Source: an uncultured Oscillospiraceae bacterium (lineage in GTDB: Bacteria; Bacillota; Clostridia; Oscillospirales; Ruminococcaceae). From it: a DNA stretch of 5,155 nt. Each line of letters begins with the position of its first letter. The stretch's first letter is position 1. The stretch spans positions 1 through 5,155 of the forward strand of contig URFD01000111.1 of assembly GCA_900547015.1 (NCBI GenBank), in the 5' to 3' direction. The notes under the pieces were generated by a model, which did not search any database, was not told where the DNA came from, and saw only the letters and a list, made by a program, of their open reading frames with translations. The translations under genes and the position numbers were made by a program. Below are positions 1 through 5,155 of the stretch, piece by piece.

Positions 1-56
1 AAGCAAAATCGTAAATATCGCCGCCGCGCTTTCGGGAAGAATTGGGAGAGGACAGG
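1..56. other. Short unassigned left edge
   Basis: Downstream of the operon terminator. Two plus-strand frames are open here and continue antisense into the dehydrogenase gene, but nothing in them is recognisable. A third plus frame stops at 12-14, so a convergent plus-strand gene could end there; only three codons are visible, so this cannot be claimed. Confidence 0.3.
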
Positions 57-98
57 AAAAGCCCGAGCAGTTTCGGCGTCTCCCGATTCTGCCCGAGC
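57..98 (-). terminator. Intrinsic (Rho-independent) terminator of the three-gene operon
   Basis: On the minus strand the RNA can fold into a long hairpin. A 10-bp outer stem pairs 98-89 with 70-61 and includes two G-U pairs. A 2x2 A/A internal loop follows, then a 4-bp inner stem (TCGG with CCGA) and a 6-nt loop at 77-82. The 3' arm is followed directly by TTTT (60-57) and a pyrimidine-rich stretch. It begins about 15 nt after the stop codon of the dehydrogenase gene, where the end of the transcript is expected. Because of the wobble pairs, the two outer arms also read as a direct repeat of GCCCGAGC (61-68 and 91-98) on the plus strand. The U-run is short at four bases, so termination may be incomplete. 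The plus strand lacks a clean T-run after the hairpin, so bidirectional action is doubtful. Confidence 0.82.
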
Positions 99-113
99 CT
101 TTCGCAGTCTTTG

Positions 114-986
114 TTATTGTCTGTAATACTGAATCAGCGACTGTGTGCCGTCATCCTGATGGCCCATCTCTGCCATCTTCTGATACAGCTCCAGAACGGT
201 GTTGAGCATTTCCAGCTCTACCCCGGCTTTTCTGCTCTCTTCCTGAACAATCTTCATATCCTTGATAAAGTGCTTGATAAAAAATCCGGGAGCAAAATCG
301 CCTGCCAGCGCACGCGGAGCCATATTATTGAGCTGCCAGCTGCCTGCCGCTCCGGCGCCGATGGCTGCCAGCATCTTCTGTGGGTCCAGACCTGCTTTTT
401 CCGCATAAATCAAAGCCTCGGTATATGCTGCGGTTGCTCCTGCTACCGCAATCTGGTTGGCTGCCTTGGTGTGCTGTCCGCTGCCTGCCGGGCCCATGTG
501 GATGATATTTTTGCCCATGCAGGAAAACAGTGGCATTGCCTCCTGAAAATCAGCTTCATCTCCGCCGACCATAATCGACAGGGTTGCATTGCGCGCACCG
601 CTGTCTCCGCCGGAAACCGGTGCATCCATCACACGGATTCCCTTGGCTTTTCCCTGCTCATACAGCTGCTGTGCGAGCGATGGCGAGGATGTGGTCATAT
701 CGATGACCAGAGTGCCCGGACGCGCGCTGTCCAAAATGCCTCCCGGTGCACAGAACACCTCCTGAACATCCGTTGGGTAGCCTACCATCACAAAAACATA
801 GTCCGCATCCTGCACCGCCTGTGCGATGGTGCGGCAGGGACGAATCCCAAATTCCCGTTCCAGCGGCTCAAGCTGTTCATATCTGCGGGTATACGCGCTG
901 ACCTGCCAGCCATTTTTTGCAAGATGTCCTGCCTGCTGACTTCCCATAACACCGGTGCCAATCCATGCAACATGATTTTTTTCCAT
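114..986 (-). CDS. NAD(P)-dependent beta-hydroxyacid dehydrogenase (3-hydroxyisobutyrate dehydrogenase / tartronate semialdehyde reductase family)
   Basis: This is a 290-aa cytoplasmic oxidoreductase of usual family length that interconverts a small beta-hydroxyacid and its semialdehyde using NAD(P). The N-terminal Rossmann fold has WIGTGVMGS at residues 8-16, giving the GxGxMG dinucleotide loop. After the second strand comes AYTRR (31-35); the Arg at 34 sits where NADP-preferring relatives often carry an Arg, so NADP(H) use is a possible inference. The substrate-binding signature DAPVSGG is at 121-127. The catalytic region GSGQHTKAANQ (168-178) supplies the family Lys (K174) and Asn (N177). 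The rest is the helical C-terminal domain used for dimerisation. The ATG at 986 was chosen over an in-frame ATG at 1064 because AAGGAGG lies 7 nt upstream, the family motif then starts near residue 8, and the longer form would overlap the upstream gene and translate a hairpin. It is the last gene of the operon. The exact substrate cannot be told: tartronate semialdehyde, 3-hydroxyisobutyrate and succinic semialdehyde all fit. Confidence 0.93.
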   Translation of the reverse strand: MEKNHVAWIGTGVMGSQQAGHLAKNGWQVSAYTRRYEQLEPLEREFGIRPCRTIAQAVQDADYVFVMVGYPTDVQEVFCAPGGILDSARPGTLVIDMTTSSPSLAQQLYEQGKAKGIRVMDAPVSGGDSGARNATLSIMVGGDEADFQEAMPLFSCMGKNIIHMGPAGSGQHTKAANQIAVAGATAAYTEALIYAEKAGLDPQKMLAAIGAGAAGSWQLNNMAPRALAGDFAPGFFIKHFIKDMKIVQEESRKAGVELEMLNTVLELYQKMAEMGHQDDGTQSLIQYYRQ

Positions 987-993
987 GCTGATT

Positions 994-1000
994 CCTCCTT
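994..1000 (-). promoter_or_regulatory. Ribosome binding site of the dehydrogenase gene
   Basis: AAGGAGG on the minus strand, 7 nt before the ATG at 986. It decides the start: the in-frame upstream ATG at 1064 has no comparable site and lies inside the preceding gene. Confidence 0.88.
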
Positions 1001-1005
1001 CATCA

Positions 1006-1022
1006 GCCCCGAGCTTCGGGGC
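1006..1022 (-). promoter_or_regulatory. Intercistronic hairpin between the S9 peptidase and dehydrogenase genes
   Basis: A perfect 7-bp inverted repeat, GCCCCGA and TCGGGGC, is separated by 3 nt. It sits in the 50-bp gap, 14 nt after the peptidase stop codon and 5 nt before the ribosome binding site of the next gene. No T-run follows it on the minus strand, so it is not a standard terminator. It could protect the upstream message from 3' exonucleases, mark an RNA processing point, or adjust translation of the next gene. On the plus strand it is followed by AT-rich sequence with a TTTTT run only about 16 nt later, which is too far for a good terminator. The structure is seen directly; the role is inferred. 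Confidence 0.6.
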
Positions 1023-1036
1023 AATTTGATTCAATA

Positions 1037-3034
1037 TTATTTTTGCAGATACTGGTGAAACCATTCGGTGATTTCACGCAAGCGGCGGATGCGGTGCTTC
1101 GGTTTGCCGTTTCGGCTCAGCTCATGGTTTTCTCCATGGAACAGGCAAACTCTGGTTGGGACACCGTGCATCCGCAGGGCGGTAAACATCTGAAGCGCAT
1201 CCCCCATCCAGCAGCGGTAGTCCTCATCCGACTGGATAAACAGGGTCGGGGTTTTGCAGCGGTCCGCATATTTCAGCGGCGAACGGTCCCACATCGCTTC
1301 CTGGCTGGTCCACGGGTCGGACTGAACCGCACTTAAATTATGATAATAACCGATATCGGTGGTCAGACATTTGCTGATAAAGTTCGAGATTGAGCGCTGG
1401 GAGGCTACTGCCGCGAACCGGTCGGTGTGGCCGACAATCCAGTTTGCCATATAGCCGCCATAGCTGCCACCTGTCATGCCCAGATGGCCGCGGTCAATCT
1501 GCGGATAATGCACCAGAACATGGTCGGTGAATTCCATCAAATCCTGATAGTCCAGCACACCGTAGCGGGTTCCGCGGATGTCGGCAAATTCGTTGCCCTT
1601 GCCGTCTCCTCCGCGCGGATTGCAGAAGAATACGAAATAGCCCTCGCTTGCCCACAGCTGCATCTCGTGGAAGAACACCTCTCCGTATACAGTTTTGGGG
1701 CCGCCGTGTACATCCAGAATGGCAGGGTAGGTTTTGGCTGGGTCGTAATCCACCGGTTCGATGACCCATCCGTCAATCTCAACACCGTCGCTGTCGAGGA
1801 AGGGCAGCCGATGAAGCGGCTGAACGGCATGGGTGGAGAGGAACTCATCGTTGAAGGAGGTCAGCGGAATTTCCTGCTGTTCCCCTTCCCGACAGGTGTA
1901 CAGCTCCTGCAGGCCATTATCGCGCATCGCAACATAGTAAAATACTCCGTCACAGTAGTCGAAGCAATCCACGCTTCCGCTAAAGGTCGGTGTTGCCGGA
2001 GAGATACTGCCGTCCGGATTCAAGCAGACAACCTCCGAACTGTAGCCTCTGGTTTGGATGTAATACCATGCCTGCTCGGTTCCCTTTTTGGAGCGTCCTC
2101 CGCCGTGGCGGCAGTCGGAGCCGACGCTGGAATGGATGCTCAAATCCGGAGAAGCCAGCTCGGTCAAGGCTCCGGTAACAGGGTCTGCCAAGAAAAAGAC
2201 CGGGTTCTCATTGGTGCCGTACCGCTCTCCGGTGGAGGCTGCCACCACGATGCGGCTTCCCATAAAGCCTGCTGCGTCCACCCCGTAGCGATGCTCCAAG
2301 CCAATCTCTGTGGTCTTGCCGGTATGCAGCTCGGTTAAGTACATATCATCCTTCTGGTCATCCATCCACTCGTACTCGTGTCCGTAGTAGAGGACGAGGT
2401 CTGCTTTCGGCTCATAGTCGAAGGAGCTGACATTCATATACTCCGGAGAAAGCAGCTTGCATTCTCCGCTTTCGCTGTCGAACAGGTAGAGGCGGTCTCT
2501 CTTTTTATTGACGACCCCTTTTCCATTCGCCCAGAACGGAAGCTCGTCGAACACCTCATAGTCCTGTTCTTCCTCCAGCCGCTCCAGTGCCTGCTCCTTT
2601 TCCTTGCCTTCCAGACCTTCCAGAGAAGGTGCATAATGGTCGAAGGTGCCAATCAGCAGATACTCATGCTCGCCGACGCGGCGCAGAGATTTTGCCTTCA
2701 TCGGTACCACGAAGGCTTCCTCCGCTTCTCCTCCGTGCAGGCTGATGCGGTTGTATACCGTCTGCTCCTGACCGGGCTTTGGCGGATTTTCCTTGCGGCG
2801 GTCTCCCGGGAACAGCAGGGTTTCGTCATCCAGCCAGATGAAGCTGCTCTCCTTGTCACCTGCGGTCAGCTTGTGGGCCTTGCCGTTTTCATGCACCCAG
2901 ATATTGGAGCGGTACCGATTCTTCTGAACATCGGCTTGGCTGACTACAAAGGCGACCGCCTTGCCGTTTGGAGAACAGGTCACTTCGGACAGGCAACGAA
3001 TATTCCCCAAATCCTCCATCGTAATTTTATTCAT
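1037..3034 (-). CDS. S9-family serine peptidase (acylaminoacyl-peptidase / prolyl oligopeptidase type)
   Basis: This 665-aa protein is full length for a bacterial S9C-type enzyme. Residues 1 to about 400 form repeated beta-strand segments of a beta-propeller that in this family limits access to short peptides; the opening residues resemble those of related S9 enzymes. From about 410 a C-terminal alpha/beta-hydrolase domain follows. It has HGGP at 443-446 and NPRGG at 472-476 (oxyanion and active-site region) and the nucleophile elbow GGSYGG at 522-527 with Ser524. SDEDYR (602-607) puts the charge-relay Asp at 605, and GENHELS (634-640) the His at 637. All triad residues are present. There is no signal peptide or membrane segment, so it should act in the cytoplasm, releasing N-terminal acylated residues or small peptides. 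The ATG at 3034 has a GAGGAGGAG site upstream. It starts 32 bp after the GH35 gene and is very likely co-transcribed with it. Dipeptidyl-peptidase or oligopeptidase specificity cannot be separated from acyl-peptide hydrolysis by sequence alone. Confidence 0.94.
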   Translation of the reverse strand: MNKITMEDLGNIRCLSEVTCSPNGKAVAFVVSQADVQKNRYRSNIWVHENGKAHKLTAGDKESSFIWLDDETLLFPGDRRKENPPKPGQEQTVYNRISLHGGEAEEAFVVPMKAKSLRRVGEHEYLLIGTFDHYAPSLEGLEGKEKEQALERLEEEQDYEVFDELPFWANGKGVVNKKRDRLYLFDSESGECKLLSPEYMNVSSFDYEPKADLVLYYGHEYEWMDDQKDDMYLTELHTGKTTEIGLEHRYGVDAAGFMGSRIVVAASTGERYGTNENPVFFLADPVTGALTELASPDLSIHSSVGSDCRHGGGRSKKGTEQAWYYIQTRGYSSEVVCLNPDGSISPATPTFSGSVDCFDYCDGVFYYVAMRDNGLQELYTCREGEQQEIPLTSFNDEFLSTHAVQPLHRLPFLDSDGVEIDGWVIEPVDYDPAKTYPAILDVHGGPKTVYGEVFFHEMQLWASEGYFVFFCNPRGGDGKGNEFADIRGTRYGVLDYQDLMEFTDHVLVHYPQIDRGHLGMTGGSYGGYMANWIVGHTDRFAAVASQRSISNFISKCLTTDIGYYHNLSAVQSDPWTSQEAMWDRSPLKYADRCKTPTLFIQSDEDYRCWMGDALQMFTALRMHGVPTRVCLFHGENHELSRNGKPKHRIRRLREITEWFHQYLQK

Positions 3035-3041
3035 GTTAAAA

Positions 3042-3050
3042 CTCCTCCTC
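3042..3050 (-). promoter_or_regulatory. Ribosome binding site of the S9 peptidase gene
   Basis: GAGGAGGAG on the minus strand contains AGGAGG at 3049-3044, 9 nt before the ATG at 3034. It occupies much of the 32-bp gap after the GH35 stop codon, which leaves little room for a separate promoter and supports co-transcription. Confidence 0.85.
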
Positions 3051-3066
3051 CGTCAATTCGATTACT

Positions 3067-4809
3067 TTATCCTAAATCCTGTGTTTGGGTCAGTTCGATT
3101 TGCGGCTGCCCGAAGCCTTCCAGCTCCAAAACGGAGATTTCATTGACGCCCGGATGCAGCAGCGGTGCCGGCAGATACAGCGTTTTCTGCGGTCCGGCAG
3201 GATTCCAGTAGCGGCCCAGATGAAAGCCGTTGATATACACGGCTCCTTTGACAAATCCATCCAGACGGACAAAGGTATCTGCCGGCTGGTCTACCGTAAA
3301 TTCACCGGTCAGGAAGGCAGGACAACGTTCCGATTCTACCGGGCCATCTCCGGAAGTAATGGGGTGGTCACAAGGCAGGGTGTACATCTTCCAGCCAAAC
3401 TGGAACTGTCCGCCCAGCTTGACCCCTTGCAGGATTCCCTTTTCGTCCCGCAGCTTGGGTCCATAGTTGATTCGTCCCAGATTTTCGACCAGAATCCGCA
3501 GCTGGGCGCTCTGACCTGCCTGAAATTCCAGAAAGATTGGGTCATCCCGTCGTCCGGTACGCTCCTTGATTCCGAGCAGCTGGCCGTCCAGATAAATCAA
3601 AGCGCGGTCGTGCAGTCCCTGAATGGTCAGCTCCGATTTCTGGAACGGCCCATGCAAGGTTGTTTCATAGAGTACAAAGCCGAAATCCTGTCCCAGCTCC
3701 TCCATCGTCATGGTATGAGCACAGCAGACCGGTTCCGGAAGATGGTCAAACATCGGGGCCTGTCGGGTAAGCTGCACCGTTCCAAAGCTCTTTTTCGGGC
3801 AATTCCGGACCGGAAGCTCCGGTGCCGCTCCAAAATGACGCTCCACAACCGTTTTGATTGCATCATATTTCGAGGTCAAATCTCCGCACTCACTGACCGG
3901 ACAATCATAGTCATAGCTGGTGACGGTCGGTTGGTAGCAGCCATCATAATTCGCGCCGTTTGTAAAGCCGAAATTGGTTCCGCCATGGAACATATACAGA
4001 TTGACCGAACCTCCATCGCTGAGCATTTCATCCAGCGTTGCGGCAGTATCGTCGCTTTCCCGGCGGTGGTGCTCCTCATACCAATGGTCGAACCAGCCAT
4101 TCCAGAACTCGGTACACATCACCGGACGGTTTGGTGCAAAGCGGCGCAGGGTATCAAAATGGGTTTTTCCGAGACTTCCGAAGTTTGCTGTTGCCAGATA
4201 TTCCGGAAGGCTGCCGCCGCCAAGCATCAGCTCGTTTGGCCCATCCGAGGTAAAAAACAGCTCATTGACCCCATTGTCCCGATAAATTTGGGCAACCGCC
4301 CGCAGATAATCCTTATCATTTCCATAGCTACCATACTCATTTTCCACCTGAACCGCGATGATATTACCGCCATTTTCCGCAAAATATGGCCGCAGCTGTG
4401 CAAACAACTGCCGGTAGTAGCGGGCAACCTTCTCCAGAAAACACGGGTCATTACAGCGCAGGTGCATCCCGTGGTAGGTCAACAGCCAAGACGGCAGACC
4501 TCCAAAGTCCATCTCGGCGCAGATATACGGTCCCGGACGCAGAATCACATACAGTCCCAGCTCCTGAGCGGTGCGGACAAAGCGTGCAATATCCAGACCT
4601 CCGGAAAAATCGAACTGTCCCTCTTTGCGCTCATGCAGATTCCAGCAGGTATAGGTCTCAACTGCATTGAATCCGCAGGCACGCAACTTGCGCAGTCTGT
4701 CCTCCCAGTAGTCGGGAACCACGCGGAAATAATGAATCGTTCCCGAAATCAGAGTAATAGGCTTTTGGTCCAGATAGAACGTTTCGTTTTGATAAGTCAG
4801 TCTACTCAT
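3067..4809 (-). CDS. Glycoside hydrolase family 35 beta-galactosidase
   Basis: A 580-aa retaining beta-galactosidase that removes non-reducing terminal beta-galactose. An (alpha/beta)8 barrel covers about residues 1-325, starting with the GH35 hallmark SGTIHYFRV (22-30), then CGFNAVETYTCWNLHE (45-60) and ILRPGPYICAEMDFGGLP (89-106). The acid/base Glu is E158 in VENEYGSY (155-162) and the nucleophile is E234 in CTEFWNGWFDHW (232-243). GGTNFGFTNGANYDG (276-290) is another family block. Beta-sandwich domains follow; the last (about 495-565, with GAVYINGFHLGRYW at 522-535) is the galactose-binding-like jelly roll. No signal peptide is present, so it should be cytoplasmic and act on imported sugars. 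Its length and lack of a secretion signal match the compact BgaC-type enzymes of Firmicutes, several of which prefer beta-1,3-linked galactose; that preference here is inference. The ATG at 4809 has AAGGAGG 6 nt upstream. It is the first gene of the operon, directly behind the promoter at 4921-4949. Confidence 0.96.
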   Translation of the reverse strand: MSRLTYQNETFYLDQKPITLISGTIHYFRVVPDYWEDRLRKLRACGFNAVETYTCWNLHERKEGQFDFSGGLDIARFVRTAQELGLYVILRPGPYICAEMDFGGLPSWLLTYHGMHLRCNDPCFLEKVARYYRQLFAQLRPYFAENGGNIIAVQVENEYGSYGNDKDYLRAVAQIYRDNGVNELFFTSDGPNELMLGGGSLPEYLATANFGSLGKTHFDTLRRFAPNRPVMCTEFWNGWFDHWYEEHHRRESDDTAATLDEMLSDGGSVNLYMFHGGTNFGFTNGANYDGCYQPTVTSYDYDCPVSECGDLTSKYDAIKTVVERHFGAAPELPVRNCPKKSFGTVQLTRQAPMFDHLPEPVCCAHTMTMEELGQDFGFVLYETTLHGPFQKSELTIQGLHDRALIYLDGQLLGIKERTGRRDDPIFLEFQAGQSAQLRILVENLGRINYGPKLRDEKGILQGVKLGGQFQFGWKMYTLPCDHPITSGDGPVESERCPAFLTGEFTVDQPADTFVRLDGFVKGAVYINGFHLGRYWNPAGPQKTLYLPAPLLHPGVNEISVLELEGFGQPQIELTQTQDLG

Positions 4810-4815
4810 AGGCCG

Positions 4816-4822
4816 CCTCCTT
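4816..4822 (-). promoter_or_regulatory. Ribosome binding site of the GH35 gene
   Basis: AAGGAGG on the minus strand, 6 nt before the ATG at 4809, close to ideal spacing. A small leader hairpin ends 7 nt upstream of it. Confidence 0.88.
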
Positions 4823-4829
4823 TTGTATC

Positions 4830-4852
4830 AAAACCCCGGATATTGAGGTTTT
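4830..4852 (-). promoter_or_regulatory. Hairpin in the 5' leader of the GH35 operon
   Basis: On the minus strand AAAACCTC (4852-4845) can pair with GGGGTTTT (4837-4830) through an 8-bp stem with one G-T wobble and a 7-nt loop. The stem is half A-T pairs, so stability is modest. It lies between the predicted transcription start and the ribosome binding site at 4816-4822. The trailing TTTT is part of the stem itself and no further U-run follows, so a terminator is unlikely. It could influence ribosome access or message stability. A short upstream frame (4828-4869) runs through it. Confidence 0.4.
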
Positions 4853-4918
4853 CTCTTCATTTTGAGCATGGAATCCGCAGGTGGTATGGTTCTGTTCGGC
4901 TCCAAGGAATCTCGTCTA

Positions 4919-5155
4919 TCAGTATAAACCTCCCGGGTTCATTTGGCAAGGCATTCCAGCACAGAATATACAATCTGTGATGTTTTGCTCATTTGTTTTT
5001 GGTGGTGTTGCACATCTTTTTCCCAACCGTTTTTCCCCTGCGTTTTGAAGCGTTCGGATTCTTTTTTCGGAAACACCAATGCCGCCCGCCAGCACGGGAT
5101 ACTTCACGCTGGTCTTATAGGTGGTCTGCTCACCGTTGACGTAGCAGACATAGTT
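4919..5155 (-). CDS. Partial unrecognised reading frame entering from the right edge; possible gene 3' end or remnant
   Basis: A minus-strand frame is open from the window edge to a TGA at 4921-4919 (78 codons). The other two minus frames stop within about 50 bases of the edge. The first part reads NYVCYVNGEQTTYKTSVKYP and has coding-like, GC-rich third positions (about 21 of 26). From about 5080 the third positions fall to about one third GC and the protein becomes Lys/Arg/Asn/Cys-rich with a CIFCAGMPC stretch near the end. I recognise no family. A GTG at 5107 lacks a ribosome binding site and is probably an internal Val, so the true start lies outside the window. No terminator is visible after it, and its end overlaps the GH35 operon promoter. 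Likely readings are a real gene whose natural 3' end was lost by deletion or rearrangement, or a short coding tail followed by chance open frame. Confidence that 5080-5155 is coding is higher than for 4919-5080. Confidence 0.35.
   Translation of the reverse strand, partial: NYVCYVNGEQTTYKTSVKYPVLAGGIGVSEKRIRTLQNAGEKRLGKRCATPPKTNEQNITDCIFCAGMPCQMNPGGLY
4921..4949 (-). promoter_or_regulatory. SigA (sigma-70 type) promoter of the GH35 operon
   Basis: On the minus strand, -35 TTGCCA (4949-4944) and -10 TATACT (4926-4921) each match the consensus at five of six positions and are separated by exactly 17 bp. Transcription should start near 4914, giving a leader of about 105 nt before the GH35 ATG. 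This is the only convincing promoter I see before the three genes. The site overlaps the end of the reading frame that enters from the right edge (stop codon at 4921-4919), which argues that either that frame is not a functional gene end or the promoter sits inside its last codons. Confidence 0.75.
4960..4979. promoter_or_regulatory. Inverted repeat upstream of the -35 element, possible regulator binding site
   Basis: CACAGA (4960-4965) and TCTGTG (4974-4979) form a perfect 6-bp inverted repeat around an 8-bp centre; counting the centre, 16 of 20 positions are symmetric. It is centred about 55 bp upstream of the predicted transcription start and ends 10 bp before the -35 box. That position suits an activator, or one half of a looping repressor, better than a simple roadblock operator. 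It does not resemble a CcpA cre site. No regulator gene is in the window, so the binding protein is unknown. Confidence 0.35.

Noticed and set aside
114..1064. Longer 316-aa version of the dehydrogenase starting at 1064
   Set aside because: The extra 26 residues precede a normal family N-terminus, are translated through the intercistronic hairpin, overlap the end of the peptidase gene and lack a suitable ribosome binding site; the ATG at 986 has a strong one.
1427..2338. Plus-strand open frame of 303 codons antisense to the S9 peptidase gene
   Set aside because: A shadow of the real gene with no recognisable domain. The same applies to the plus-strand frames at 42-1058 and 2378-3211.
4830..4852. 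Leader hairpin considered as a riboswitch or attenuator terminator
   Set aside because: The leader is only about 105 nt, the hairpin has no U-run after it, and no known riboswitch core motif or competing anti-terminator pairing is visible.
3085..4980. Plus-strand open frame of 631 codons lying antisense to the GH35 gene
   Set aside because: It is a by-product of the codon bias of the minus-strand GH35 gene, which has full family motifs and catalytic residues. The antisense product matches no recognisable family, and its extension past the GH35 start crosses the operon promoter.
5053..5071. Short direct repeat TTCGGA (5053-5058 and 5066-5071), considered as a target-site duplication or recombination mark
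   Set aside because: Six bases repeated 13 bp apart is expected by chance, and no mobile element lies between the copies.

Overview
The window looks like a chromosomal piece from a Gram-positive member of the Firmicutes, most likely a gut-type Clostridia species. The basis is a moderately GC-rich composition, strong AGGAGG-type ribosome binding sites before all three genes, and the style of the encoded enzymes. I cannot name the genus from sequence alone. All supported genes lie on the minus strand.

Read in the direction of transcription (high to low coordinates), the layout is as follows. (1) 4919-5155 holds a reading frame entering from outside the window that I do not recognise; its codon use changes sharply near 5080. 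(2) About 4921-4979 holds a good SigA-type promoter with an inverted repeat just upstream. (3) A roughly 105-nt 5' leader carries a small hairpin and a possible 13-codon upstream frame. (4) 3067-4809 encodes a GH35 beta-galactosidase of 580 aa. (5) 1037-3034 encodes a cytoplasmic S9-family serine peptidase of 665 aa (beta-propeller plus alpha/beta-hydrolase). (6) A hairpin lies between genes 2 and 3. (7) 114-986 encodes a beta-hydroxyacid dehydrogenase of 290 aa. (8) 57-98 is a long intrinsic terminator. Bases 1-56 hold nothing I can assign.

The gaps of 32 and 50 bp, the shared strand, one clear promoter and one clear terminator make this a self-contained three-gene transcription unit. A plausible reading is intracellular catabolism: the galactosidase trims beta-galactosides that have been imported, the S9 enzyme cleaves short or blocked peptides, and the dehydrogenase reduces or oxidises a small beta-hydroxyacid or semialdehyde. 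The functional link is inferred only from co-transcription; no transporter, regulator or sugar kinase is present. I found no CRISPR array, tRNA, rRNA, insertion sequence or evident defence system, and the three main genes are ordinary, intact family members. The unusual material is in the non-coding parts and at the right edge.
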